DNA of 64,000 nucleotides from Basidiobolus meristosporus CBS 931.73 (lineage: Eukaryota > Basidiobolomycota > Basidiobolomycetes > Basidiobolales > Basidiobolaceae), in contig MCFE01000006.1 in the NCBI GenBank assembly GCA_002104905.1, positions 1-64,000 of the forward strand, written 5' to 3'. Numbering within the stretch: position 1 is the first letter of the stretch; each line of letters begins with the position of its first letter. The notes under the pieces were generated by a model. That model was not told where the DNA came from. It saw only the letters and a program-made list of their open reading frames with translations, and searched no databases. The position numbers and the translations under genes are program-made. Shown here piece by piece: positions 23,063 to 35,137 of this stretch.

Positions 23063-23650
23063 TTACAGACATGTTCCCAAGGGTGGTAATGTGCAATCCC
23101 CCAAAGTTCTCCGCTTTCGAGTGTATACTTCGTCATGGGGTGCTTCGGATTTGTGCTTACGGGGCGTGGCCTCGTCACCGGGAGGTGGTGTCAATGGCGC
23201 AAAAGTGGCAACAGGATGATTCAGATCAGTGGTTCGAACAATCCATTTCACCTTGGGCACTTCCGGGAAGCTTAGAACACAGTCAAACATCCATTCATGT
23301 AAACCAATATACTCGTCAAGGATGCTCAGATTACACAGATATGCTAACCGCACATGGTCGGTTACGACTCGAGCAAACCCAATCTGGCGTGCTGCATAGG
23401 CGGAGTGAGGGCTGGTTTTGCTAGGAGAGGAATTGGGAACAATTATATAGAGGCCAAAGCACAGAGAGTGCTCAAGCACCCGTTTGAAATCTTGAAAAGC
23501 CAGAGCTGTGTTGTTGGAGTTGGATTTGACGACAAGGTTGTAAATGAAATTCAGATCCAAACGACGAGGGTCGGTGCTTATGAAGAACGAATCACGAAAC
23601 CATGTGTAGTAATTTTGTACAGGGAGGGACGATCCAAAGTCATAATTCAT
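23063..23650 (-). CDS. GNAT-like protein with defective acetyl-CoA loop
   Basis: A single-exon frame of 195 residues. FFISTDPRRLDLNFIY near the N-terminus, RQIGFARVVTDHVRLAYLC in the middle, and LSILDEY match the GNAT subfamily whose typical run is GFARVVTD...AYLADVFVLPEYRGKGLGKWLM. Here the pyrophosphate-binding R-G-x-G-x-G/A loop is shortened to DEYIGLHEWMFD. The usual C-terminal ATRDAHGLY segment is replaced by RTTDLNHP, followed by a ~50-residue tail with basic stretches (RKHK, RKRR). An N-acetyltransferase fold is therefore likely, but activity is doubtful. It may be a decaying gene or a non-catalytic derivative. No introns are seen. Confidence 0.7.
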   Translation of the reverse strand: MNYDFGSSLPVQNYYTWFRDSFFISTDPRRLDLNFIYNLVVKSNSNNTALAFQDFKRVLEHSLCFGLYIIVPNSSPSKTSPHSAYAARQIGFARVVTDHVRLAYLCNLSILDEYIGLHEWMFDCVLSFPEVPKVKWIVRTTDLNHPVATFAPLTPPPGDEATPRKHKSEAPHDEVYTRKRRTLGDCTLPPLGTCL

Positions 23651-26600
23651 TATCTTGAGAACAAAAAATAGAAGATACGGTTATCAGGATTAACGACTGC
23701 TAACAGAAACCGCAACAACGGAATCTTCCAACGATATGTACCAAAGTAGAGAGTGGTAAGGAGGTGAGCTCTAGAAGAGGACAATGTACGAGCAAAGCTC
23801 TACAATAATTTATAGCAAGGATTATAGTTTATCAAAAAAAACTCTAGGAATCAATTCGGGGAAATGTATGGTGAGTATTTTATATATAATCATCATCCCC
23901 AAATGGTTGGGATGAGAAATCTCGAATGGACAGAAAAGGAAAGTGATTCTTGCGAAACTTCCACGAGACTAGTCAGATCTTTGAGCTCGACAGGATTCGT
24001 TTCCTTGAATGGAAGCATCAATGTATGCTGTTGATTCTTTCCATCGATTCGTGATTCTTTTAGGCGAATGCCGCATTGAATGAGCACAGAGGCACCTGAA
24101 TCTATCGCGATTCTGCTCTCACATAATCCGCATCATTGAATCGAACCGTGATGGTTACCAATATTAGCCACTGCCAAAGAATTGAATCTGACTGCATTCT
24201 GACAATCGGTTGCCATCCTATTGTAATTGTAATCAGCCCGGATATATTCATGAGGATTTTTAATTTACCTGCCAATTCAAGAAGATATTGAGCTTCCTTC
24301 ACGAGATTTCATTGACGGGCAGAGGAAAATGGCATGAACCCATTTGCATACAATAGATGCAGTGGTAGATTGGTCCGGTAGGCATCCAATTTGAACACGC
24401 AATAATCAGATGAGCTTTGTACAACCGCCAGTCAAATATGCACAATCAGGCAGCACATATGTTTTAGATGTGTTGTGGACTCTGGTCTTCTATTTGTTCT
24501 AAAGCGGGGATAATCCAGTTCGACGGATTGTTTGACCAACTACTGGATCATGCATATCAACCCTGCCCATATTCACATTAGGTGGCTTAGGGAGTACACA
24601 ATAGGTCTAAACTGTGGTTACTTTCAGCACTGCTGAGCCAGAGCAATACTAGGGCACAAACAGGTTTAGCCAAAGTCCCGTAATACCCATTTGACCTCAC
24701 AAATCAAGCAATATTTGGCTACATCACACGCTGTTGTGTGATGTTTTCAAATTGTGCAAATGACGAATGAGTCATGGATGAGAGTTAGCCTGAAGGCATA
24801 TATCACTCCCATAGCTAAATTGATCAGCTCGTTGTATCCTTTAGTTGATCATATGAAGCACGGGATTTGTGGACCCTTTGAAATGGACCTAATGTTATTC
24901 TAGGAGCGTGCCAAATCTATTAAAGAAAGGAAGCACTATGCCTATGGTCTGAACCCATGGTTGCACTACACTTCAATAATGGAAACATCACAATTCTCAG
25001 CTGCGATCACCAGCTCTCTGTGCATTCCATACGATAGGTTACCTATTTTATATATATATACTTGTACCCACTATTTAACCCATTTAGGTCATGAAAGTAT
25101 TGGTCAGTAATCAAAGCAGTCTTCCGTCTCCCTAAATGTAAACCAACGAAGGACAAACGTTCAGACTCTCTCTGACCTATGTGAACGTGAACACAATTTA
25201 GAGCTAACGTGGTATCATCTTATGATATATTCCAGCCTCTGCGTACCAATGTATGGATTTCTAGCAACGATTAGACTAAATATTGGCATTCATGTGACAT
25301 GCAGTGTATACAGTAATACAAATGACCCTAGGAGTAGGAGAATAAAGAAGCTCCAAATTTCTATCAGTACAAAATTAGATATGCCTATTTAGTGGCACTC
25401 GGATGATACACTATATTGAGCAACATCTATTGCTCCGAAGTCAATGATTAGGCTCGAGTAGGGAGTAAGACCTTGGGTGGTGCTGGTGGTTTGATGATAA
25501 CTCTTTTCTGGAATTAATCTCAGAGAAGTATTGCGGGGGCAGTTTGATGTTGAATAGTTGATACGTTTATCAACCAAATTGTGATTCTTCCTGAAACTCA
25601 CTCAACCGGCTTCAATCGGTCTAGATACGAGTGCGATTGGTTGAATACTACTGGGGATGTACTGTGCTATCCTCATAACAATCGCATCAACTCGGAATGT
25701 ATACCACAATATTGAGCGATCTGTATCAGCTCTTGCTATTAGTATTTTGAGCCATGATACAGTGCTACATCACCGCTCCTCAGTCCCCTTGTACTTGCTC
25801 CTTGAAGCTTACCAGGGAACCCTGAGCCTCTCTGTAAGAAGCAATACCATCATTGGTGGGAATTAAGGATCGAATCATGCCGTGATGATAATGACAGGGT
25901 ATTGAATGGCACACTAATCGCTTGCGTTCGGCCGTGGCTGCGTTGCAATATTTCTAAAATCCATAATCCGAGGAAGTGGAGTTGGAACACCTAATGATCA
26001 GGAGCTCTTGCCTGCGGTGATTTTAATTAGAATGACCAACAACAATCAACAAAGTCCCATGGGAAATGCCGTATTGTTTGACTTTAAAGGGGTACTATAT
26101 ATACAATGTGGTAGTCGAATGACAAATCCACAAACGGTGAATGGGTCATTAGATTGGCTAGGAAATGGATCCACCATCTCCGAGGCAAAAATTCTGTCAT
26201 ATGATTGTTCGTCATGATTCATCAAATATACTATTATGGGTGCTCCCTTACAAAATAGAAATGGTGAAGCTCGCCATTGGGCATGGAGGTCGAGCAGTTC
26301 GAGAGGTTACTATAGCCATGATATCGTGTATGTGTCATCCTAGCCATCCACCGCACTCTGCCTAGCAAGATGAAGAGCCGCCACAAACTTTTCACGCCCG
26401 ATGTCCTCGCTGGTATATCGGCCACTTTCAATTAGCGCAACCCGGCCATATACATGTTGCACCTCACATGAATACCAGCCCATCATGGCATCTGAGATAC
26501 ATTTCAGGCAGATTTATCAGACTTCCACATGATGGCACATCACTGCTTGGATCGTATGTAGTAGCACCATCAGCGAAAAGATTACTGTAGAGGGGGGTTT

Positions 26601-27244
26601 TGACAATTCGGTGAATTCTAGGGTCGACAATGCTTGGTTTGTGCAAACACTGCAATATCCAATACATTGTCAATTCTATATACCGACCCCATTTCCTCGG
26701 AGCCACTCATCCCTAGCCACAATCTGAGAAAAGCCAAATCATCTGAGCCAGAGAAAACAATGGTGAAAACAATCAGCATCTAATAATCTTCTTGATTCAG
26801 CAAAGGAAACGTGGAAATATGCGGCGGCTTTTATGTGTACATGACTGCATAGAATATTCAACAGCACGGGCAGTTAGCCTAAGATCCAATCTGTGGATTG
26901 AGATGTCATTGAAGCGAATCCATTCATCTGATCAACATAACTAGAGCAAATAGAATCCCATTCGAATGTCCACATATAATACATTGCATCAATTGATTGA
27001 TTTGAATTGTTTACCACTTTCCCTATGAAATCATCATTTCTTATATAACAGCGTTTTTTTCGTGAAACCTGTAACATACTCGTTTTTTTCCGTTCTTTGA
27101 CTCTTTTTCCATACTTCGCGACGTGACGCGTATTAATTTCCTTTTGACCACTCCATACCACCTTGTCTGATATTTCCTTTCCTTCTTAAGCAGCTCTAAT
27201 ATAGCATTCACTGTGTTTCTCCCTTACAATTCAACAATACAGAC
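23651..27244. other. Gene-poor region of ~3.6 kb
   Basis: No frame longer than about 100 codons and no recognisable motif on either strand. A short TATATATATA run lies near 25052. The final ~200 bp should hold the promoter of the coiled-coil gene at 27245. No repeat family of the window was recognised here. Confidence 0.45.
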
Positions 27245-29691
27245 ATGGGTTTCAATGAATGGGAGGGCGAGCCAATCGTTCAGGTTAATCTGGAGAATTT
27301 TAAACCCGAGGATCTCAGTCCACCGGGTTCACCAGACCCACTTTACGAAAGCTGGGATAATGATAAGCAACGGGTAAAAAGGGAGCAAAGGAGCTTCAAC
27401 GAATATAACCATTTCTCTCAAAAAGAATGGTCCTGGGACCGCCTCATAAAAGTACCCTACTCAAAGACTATGATGTTATTCTTGTTTCCTGACTAACGGT
27501 TGCCTTCGCGCTACTCTTAGGAATGCACTAATCTTCAAAAAAAGAATTACGACCTGGAGCTTCGTAATTTGGTCATGCAGGAGCAATTGTTTCGCTCTAG
27601 AGCAGATAACGTTAGGGAGCTTATGAAGGAGGTTGTTACTGTTTTTACGAAACGTTTGGTTCCCACCACAATACTTATCTTCTTATTCCCAAATACAGTA
27701 CTACGCCGATAAAGAGTTGATTAACGATTTAAATAATGAGCAGAAAAAGCAGTCTAAACTTTTCAAAGAAGCACAGGAGGAGATAGCCATTCTTCGAGAA
27801 AAGGTTAGAAAGCCTTGTCCACTTCAGCATGGAATGTCGGAAGAAGAGCAAAGTCAATACAACCTAGCCCTTCGTGAGGAAAAGGCACTTCGACGAGAGT
27901 TGGGTATTCTGAGAGAGCGACTCAGTAACAGTAACGCCGAGCTTCAAAGTTCTCAGGAGGAGTTGCAACAAATACGTGCTGATTTTGATATGTTGCAACG
28001 TAATTTTGATGAATATAAAGAATCCACCGACAATAGGGTTAGCGACGCTCTTGCATTAAAAATGCAGATCGAGGAAGACTTCATGATCTTAAAGGAGCAA
28101 CACTCAGCGCTCATAAATAATACGCCAGCTACTAAAGAGGAGGTGGTGGCGCTGCGTGAAATGCGAGATAACGCGTTGGAGGAGTTGGAAAGATGCCGTC
28201 AAAAGTTAACCGAGGTTCAACACCAATTATCAGCTCAAGAAAAATGGATAGCGAAAGTTCAGATTGAACGCGAGCAAATGGAAAATTCACGAAACCGTCC
28301 ATCATCTGGCCACATATTCACGCCTGAAACAGGCTCACAAGAGGGTTCTACATTTGGTTCCAAGGATGCAGATGTCGAACATTATGCTCATTGCAAATAT
28401 AGAAAGGTATGTCACTTCGCAATGAACGTGGTAAGCTTGCAACCTAATACTGGATATATTTGAAAAGAATTGTGAGATATACAAGGACCAGATAGCTGAG
28501 CTGAACATGCAAGTCATTCAGTACAAACTTTCATATATCAAGACTGAAAATCAAATCAGAGAATCGGATAGTGAGATTCATGCGGTATGTTTATTCGGTT
28601 AGGATTGCCATGAAACGTTACTAATTGGACATGTAGTTGAGGCAGAAGTTAATTGAGGCTGAGAATCTATCGCAACTATTGTCTGGTCACGTTCATGAAC
28701 TGGAAGAACAGCTGGATAATAACGAGCGCGGTAATACTGAAGCTGAACGTTCGTATAGAAAAGAAATATTGAGACTCGAAGAGGTAACATCCATAGCAAC
28801 ACATCAGCGTGATTTTTACTAATTCTTTGTAGGAGCTCTCAGTGGCCATGGCCAATCTCTATTCGAAAAATCCCACCGTAGCTGATATGCTTACAGAGCT
28901 ACAATACCTCAGAAGTCAAGTAGAGGAAAATGCCTCACGGTCAAAAACCTTAAAATCGCAGGTCGCTCAAGAAGCCATTAACCGTATGACTGCTGAATCC
29001 AAAGTGAAGGCTATAGAGCGAGATCTACATGATAAATACATGGACAACATATTTCTGCTGGAACAGGTACCATTTGCTCACCAAACGCAATACTATGCAT
29101 TATTAATTAAACCCGATATAGGATCTGGAAAACAAAGATGTAGAAATCGCGCGATTACGAAGGAAGTTGGCCAACTTCGGTACCACTCAATCTTCACCTC
29201 CGTCTCCTAAGGATTCCCTACATTACAGAAGGGTAAATATATGAAACTCCCCGTGCAGTTGTGCGGTTATTGATCATTCATCATGCCTAGTCGTTACATG
29301 ACATGAAACTCTCCTATGGATCACCCAGAGATACACTCCAATATCGCAAGGTATGGTACCTACGAACAACAGTGCATATAGTACACACGATTAATTCGCC
29401 ATACCTGCAGTCGATTCACGATATGAAACACTCGTTTACTACACCACCAAGCTACTCTAAAGCTCATTCAGAGTACGAGATACCAAAATCTGCACTCGGG
29501 GTAACCACTTAATGTATAATCCCATAGATGTTCCTGTATCTAATTAGAGTTTTCAGGATGCAAGCTTTGTACGGGAGCCTTCTAGTTACCTTGAGCGAAC
29601 CAGTAGGCGTTATGAGGTATGCATCGTGTCGCTCATTCATGAAAATGGAGTTATTAATGCATTACATCAGGATCGACGAGATGTCTCCTGA
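27245..29691 (+). CDS. CM1 (centrosomin N-terminal motif)-like coiled-coil protein, probable microtubule-organising-centre component
   Basis: Eleven exons are inferred: 27245-27451, 27521-27631, 27699-28406, 28468-28584, 28637-28783, 28833-29066, 29122-29232, 29291-29350, 29411-29500, 29557-29616 and 29671-29691, giving 621 residues. Every intron falls in phase 0. After an acidic N-terminus (SPPGSPDPLYESW), residues ~65-105 read LIKECTNLQKKNYDLELRN and onward. This fits the CM1 pattern of Cnn/CDK5RAP2/Mto1/Pcp1, L-x-E-x-x-x-L-x-K-x-N-[FY]-x-L-x-L-R, that binds gamma-tubulin complexes. Most of the rest is heptad-rich coiled coil, ending in a Ser/Tyr/Arg-rich tail. Exons 8 and 9 start with similar sequence (SLHDMKLS / SIHDMKHS). 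A role in recruiting gamma-tubulin to spindle pole or cytoplasmic organising centres is inferred from CM1 alone. The first two donor sites (GTACCC, GTTGTT) are weak. Confidence 0.65.
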
Positions 29692-30479
29692 TATGCCAAT
29701 CTGGGCGCTGCAGAGTAATCCCACGATACACCTTACATATATATTTGTAAACTAAATGCTAATATGGATAGATATGAGGGGCCGTAGATACTGATCAAAT
29801 CTTGCTATTTTAATGGTGTAATCTATAGCGGGCTGGTTGTAAATAGATTCAAGCTAGAAAGGTCTAGGAAATTAGGTTTATTTTTGAATTCGTTTCATTT
29901 ATCAAACCCTAGATGATATTCTTCCATATACGAGTGCTCGAAAACCATTTTCATACTAACGAGTGTACTAATTGCAAGTAAAGCCTTACTACGAATTGTT
30001 CCAGTGTATTTTGACTCATATTAGTTACAGTGCATTTCATAGCTGGTACAGATGAATAGTATCGTTGCCGTACAGGATGTACAGCGGTGCACGCTAGTAG
30101 CCTATTGCATCCGGTACGGAAATATTAAGCAGAGCGCACTTTCCATGGTGATTGTGTATCAAATTGGAAGAATACATATAGTGAATTCGGAGTTTGGGAA
30201 TTAGAATTAAATATTGGGTAAATTAATCCAATATCATTGATTCATTTCATTTAGCTCAAAGTATATGGTGATGTCAACCGGAGTTTATCCAAGCTGGTAC
30301 ATACGAACATTCAGACTCTACTTTCAACCGATTGATACTTGTGCAGTAGTTCGCCTCCGGGAAAAATCTTCATCCTACTGCTCCAAGCAGTCTATTATAC
30401 TACACACAAGAGGGTAATTTAGTTACTACCGGTATTAAATGAGTTTTTGTTAATTCTAGACTCCATAATCAGTTTACTT
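29692..30479. other. Intergenic region, may contain 5' exons of the SUMO protease gene
   Basis: No independent gene is seen. Possible upstream exons of the following gene (for instance around 30268-30295 and 30351-30410) keep open frames, but their splice signals are weak. I could not decide whether they are real. Confidence 0.35.
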
Positions 30480-33313
30480 ATGCGGGGCAAAGACAAAATG
30501 ACTGTCCTTCGAGACAGTAGTGACAATAAAGCGTTGACCAAAGTCAATAGAGCTAGAGTAGAACCAGGTATTTATATTGATGCTATGCATATTTCTTACT
30601 TATTGTCCGGACCGATAACCCGTGCCCTTAAGGCCGTATACGCCTCGCCCTTAATATGAAGCCTCGAAGTAAGATAGTGAAGATAATTGCTTGCGGGGGA
30701 AAATGCTAATTGAGGTAGTAGACCCAACTTCACACCTAAATCGGACAAAGGATTCTGCAAAAGTATTGTCCAAGAGATCTAAGCCACTAGTGTCCTTATG
30801 TTCTTCAGTCAAGCCCAAACAACACAGCACTATATCTTCGGTATACGAATTGTTGTGGCCAATTTACCCAAGAAAATGTACTAATCCTTATTCAACACTA
30901 GACTCAGCGAGTCAGTAAACCAGATCCTCCTTGTGTATGGATCAGTGACGAAGATGAGCTTGGTAAAGTTAAAACCGATAAAACCTATGTTTTCCATGCA
31001 GTCTCGATATTCATTAATTGAACCGAAGAGATTTTGGCTGAGCATAGCTTTATAGAGGAGACCCGAGGTATAATTCCTACTCGAAGTCCTTGAGGACCTT
31101 ATCACATTCAATCAGTTAACAGCTTAAATCCACACAGATAAGTGCAAAAGCAGGTCTTCAGAAGTATGCAAACGCACATAAGCACCTGCGATTTGATGTT
31201 GACTAATGGATGTATATTTTACCAGCTTTCTGAAAACTTGAGTAGAACAGTAAATCAAGAATGTGACCACAACCTGAATTTACTGGAGGAAAGGAACACA
31301 TGCGATACCATGTCTTCCAAGGTATGTTTTTGTCAGATGTAATTCATTAGCCGCAGACTCCGACAGATGCTCACTATGTCGCTCGGCCCTGTATTTTGAT
31401 ATGGAGGTTGAGGGAAATGTACAACATGTACCTTGTCCTCGGAGACCTGGTGTAGGTCTTCATAGCCTTGTTATAGGATGTAGGCATTATGATGGTCTGT
31501 CAAGTCGTCTCCTACTTAGTTACGATGAGCAGCATATAAATCTGTACCGTAATTGCTCCGAGCTTATTGCCATTCCTCTGAATCAAGTGAATTCTTTGAA
31601 GGTGAGTTTATTTATTATTAAAGGCCAGACCATTAATGTATCTCACTCGGTGTTTGAAGTTCCATAACCAAGCCACTCCGTATTTTTTGGTATTTGAAAT
31701 CAAGTCTCGCTTGAAAGATCATGAAGTGTCGAACTATTTCAATGAAGGTACAGCGATATGCTTGATTCAAGGCTGTCGACATAAATACTCAAGATATACT
31801 TTATCTGGAAGACCCGCTGGCAACCAAAACCCAAATCCTTTGTTGTTGCAGAGATCCCCTTGACGAATTGATTGGCGATTTTGAAAAATTCTCTCAGTTT
31901 ACATGCAGCACACTATCGTACGTATGTCCGAATGGTAAACAAGCTCCTCAAGAAGTGTTGACTCCCATTGTATGCTAGAAAATTGCAACGTGACACACTA
32001 TGCGATGAGGCAATCAACTGCTCTGTGTACGGTATAGATCATTGCAAAAGTATGAAACAGCACACTTAACCATGCCTACGTTGTTGTGTGATATATATAG
32101 GCCTACTAAACTTGTGCGAAATGATCAGACTTCAGAGTATGGACGACACATATTGTTTCATCAAACAACAGTCCCTAATCAGTTACACTCAAGTCTCTTG
32201 CATTATCCTTTAAATCACACCAATTCCCTGGCAATAACAAAGGATGACCTTTCTCGGCTTACAAAGGGGGAATTCTTCAACGATACACTTATTGAGTTTT
32301 ACATGAGGTAAACTGTGATGAAATGGACGCATTAGCTATGGACGCTAATCAAAAAGTCATATTAAGGTACTTGTACGATCAGCTTGTGGAGAGCAATAAT
32401 CGACTATCGGCGAAAATACATTTCTTCAACCCGTTTTTTTACCATCGTCTTACTCGAAGGACCAGGTTGGTTAGGATAGACACGCCTGTAAAGCAGAGAC
32501 TCAACTATGATTGATAGGAATATCTACGAGGAGATCAAGAAATGGACATCCAAGACTGACCTTTTCGAGAAAGATTTCATATTCGTACCGATCAATGAAA
32601 AGTACCCATGGTATATGAATTTCTTTCTGATGACCCAAAAGGCTAACTGCTCTTCACCGGGTCTCAAGTCTACATTGGTACTTGGCGCTCATATGCTTTC
32701 CAGAGCTTTTACTTGATGGTCCTCATCCGGATAATGATCAAATGCCCAGCCATCCAAGAAGGTTTGACCCAATTTTAGATGAAACCCTCGGTCTTTGCAC
32801 TCATTCCATCGTTCTCTAGCTCCAGGATTATTATCTTCGATTCGCTCAATTCGCGACATGCAAATGTGTTCGCAGTTCTCAACACATACTTGCTAAACGA
32901 AGCAAAGGAAAAAAAGAAACGCAGAATCAGACAGCCAGCAGAGGGCATCTATGCAAAGGCAAGTTCATGGAGAAATTCAATGCTATAGACCATATGGTGG
33001 ACAATACTTACCAACTCATGAAATCTGTAGGTCCCTCGTCAAACCAATCATTGTGATTGTGGAGTGTATCTACTGCAATATGTAGAAACATTTCTTAGCA
33101 ATCCAACGAGATACCTGGAGCTTGTAGAGGTTAGTCCTTGCTCTCCTTGACGATAGCAATCATCACTGAATAGCTGCATATCATCAGAATCAGGTGGATG
33201 ATGAGGACGCTTGGTTCTCACAATGCGAGATTAGCCAAAAACGCGAGCGAATCCATCGCCTAATATGTAAATTGGCCCAAGGGTTCCAGAGGGAGGAGCT
33301 AATTGAAGATTAA
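30480..33313 (+). CDS. Ulp2/SENP6-SENP7-type SUMO protease (C48 family)
   Basis: Many small exons are inferred: 30480-30567, 30722-30840, 30902-30962, 31029-31067, 31138-31163, 31226-~31321, 31357-31601, 31660-31747, 31854-31917, 31979-32026, 32101-32307, 32367-32465, 32518-32601, 32669-32761, 32820-32958, 33031-33129 and 33194-33313. The catalytic domain starts at [25 protein letters not shown], then [39 protein letters not shown] (catalytic His), IIIFDSL (Asp) and [18 protein letters not shown] (Gln/Cys). This is the order of Ulp2/SENP6-7 peptidases that trim poly-SUMO chains in the nucleus. The region at 31357-31747 ([18 protein letters not shown]...[12 protein letters not shown]) may be a PH-like N-terminal domain. 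The intron after 32958 is GC-AG (GCAAGT). The junction near 31321-31357 is out of phase in the simple model and unresolved, and the true start may lie upstream. Confidence 0.88.
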
Positions 33314-33362
33314 CAATGATGATAGTGTATGTGGTAATATATCCTTAGAGAGCGAGTCTTTT

Positions 33363-33379
33363 TATATATATATATATAT
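33363..33379. repeat. TA dinucleotide microsatellite
   Basis: Eight uninterrupted TA units lie in the short gap between two convergent genes. Confidence 0.8.
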
Positions 33380-33503
33380 GGAAGTTCTATGCTGGGCGAT
33401 GATTACCAAATATAACGACTTCGGGTTGGTTTAAGTGGATTGAGTTCAAGGAAATGTTTAATTAGGAGGAAGGTTTTGTATATGTCTGCAATCAAGCCTC
33501 TAA

Positions 33504-34510
33504 CTAGTAGTCGCCACCATAATCACCGCCATCATCCCCACCGAAATCATACGAATCGCCGCCATTGTAGGAGTCATCATTGTACGAGTTGTCATTGTAT
33601 GAGTTGTCGTTGTAGGTATTGTTTGTTTCATTAATTGTGGTGTTGGTGGTGGTGGTTTCGTTCGTGATGTACGTGTTGTTCTCGTTGATGATCACTGTGT
33701 CTCCTCCATACATACCACCGCCACCGCCGCCCCCACCATAGTGACTATGGCCTGGTGAAAGTATTGATCCCATCAAGTAACCGGCGCCCAATCCAGCTAT
33801 GGCTCCGCCCGCAACCCCACCAGCCATCTGCTTCCCGGAGAATTTCTTGTCGTTATTTGCGGGAATCACGGTAGTATGTTGCATCACTGGTGGTGGTTGA
33901 CTGTAGGGAGCATATCCAGGATAACCGCTCCGCTGGACCTCGTTCGAGTAACCGGTATTCTGTGGTGGAGGGTAATAAGCTGAGGGGGGTTGCTGGGTGT
34001 GGTATGGATAGTTGGTTGGTGCAGGATAGTATGAAGGTGTTGGTGCTTGGGAGCCATATGGTGGCATGCTGGGTGGTGGGCCAATCATTTGATTGTTGTA
34101 GGGTGAGTGTACTTGAGGAGGAGCGGGTCCAGGGCCACCAGGATAAGCTCGAGTACCATAATCGGGGCTATGTTGCTGCTGTAGCGGTGGCGGCGTCGGG
34201 GTGGAATAGCTATTGGGCATAGTGGGCTGCTCGTGCATAGGCATCGGCATAGAAGGGTTGCCTGAGGGCGGATAAGGGCTTGCATTAGGTTGCTGATTAG
34301 GGAAACCGTACGGAGGTGGAGAAGGATCAGCTGAGCTGCCTCGTGGGTCAATCCAGGTAGTAATCTGACGGTTGTGATCAATGTCTATGGAGAATGAGTT
34401 AGCGGATACCTAAAGAAAAGTTGCAAAGTGTAAGGGATATTACAGTAAGTTTTTCCGTCAGGGGTGACCCTTTCTTCCCACCCCGCCGGTAGAGGACCTC
34501 TTGATGACAT
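33504..34510 (-). CDS. WW-domain protein with Pro-rich, glycine-zipper and Asn/Asp-rich low-complexity tail
   Basis: Two exons, 34444-34510 and 33504-34384, are joined by a 59-nt intron that splits a Tyr codon of the WW domain, giving 315 residues. Residues ~4-36 are a complete WW domain: LPAGWEERVTPDGKTYY then IDHNRQITTWIDPRG, with both signature Trp and the final Pro. It is followed by ~130 residues rich in Pro/Tyr/Gln, and then a glycine zipper (AGGVAGGAIAGLGAGYLMG) that could insert into or associate with membrane. A Gly run, a Thr/Asn stretch (N-E-T repeats) and YNDNS/DDGGDYGG repeats close the protein. WW domains bind PPxY or phospho-Ser/Thr-Pro motifs, and the protein's own Pro-rich region could be an intramolecular or partner ligand. 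It resembles yeast Wwm1-type proteins only in overall style. The tail is prion-like in composition. Confidence 0.9.
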
Positions 34511-35137
34511 CGATGAACTGGGTAAGATAATAAGTTGCTTCAACAGTGTAAGCTTCTTGTCCCATCCCCGACTTTATGAAGGCCACGTACACTCAATCAT
34601 GTGAGTAATTAGGCGATTCTTACAAATAAGCCAATGGTGCCATTCGGAAATGGTTGTTCCACTGGAATCTCTATAGAACTTCCTTTCTAAATAATTCCAG
34701 ATTGCGACCATTTCCCCAAGAAGGGCTTGTTTAACATGGCCTTGGCATCTCTCATATTCAGAATGTATCACTGGGTAGATTAGATCCATGTAACATTGAA
34801 GATATAAACAAGATCCTTGCGGATATTGTCATTTCGAATTGACGGAGGCCAGCGACTCGATTGGTCCGTCGTTACTACCCATTACTAAACTATCGAAAAT
34901 TGCGATTGCGACATGTGAGATATTAGCCGGGTTCATATCAGCAATATTGTTACTCGGCTAATTACATCCAGGGTTTTTAGCGAGTCACTTACTCGGTGGA
35001 GATAGCAATGTTCCGTACCAACCATTAAATCTAGACCACTCACTTTATGTAGAAATCTTTGAAAACAACAGAGTTGAAAGGTACTACCTGGGTGCGCAGC
35101 AAGACTCAAAGTGAGGATGGTCGGGTGGAGAAAGCCT
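34511..35137. other. Intergenic region
   Basis: No gene is recognised. This should contain the WW-protein promoter (minus strand) and the 3' UTR of the 4E-BP gene. Confidence 0.45.

Noticed and set aside
31450-31476. A 27-nt intron in the SUMO protease gene
   Set aside because: It is too short, and the stretch is in frame and open ([10 protein letters not shown]), so it is coding.
32602-32668. Apparent loss of the catalytic His in the SUMO protease (reading YPWYM)
   Set aside because: This reading runs into an intron. Splicing from 32601 to 32669 restores [11 protein letters not shown] with the His present.
33360-33380. TA-run as promoter element
   Set aside because: It lies between the 3' ends of two convergent genes, so a microsatellite is the simpler reading.
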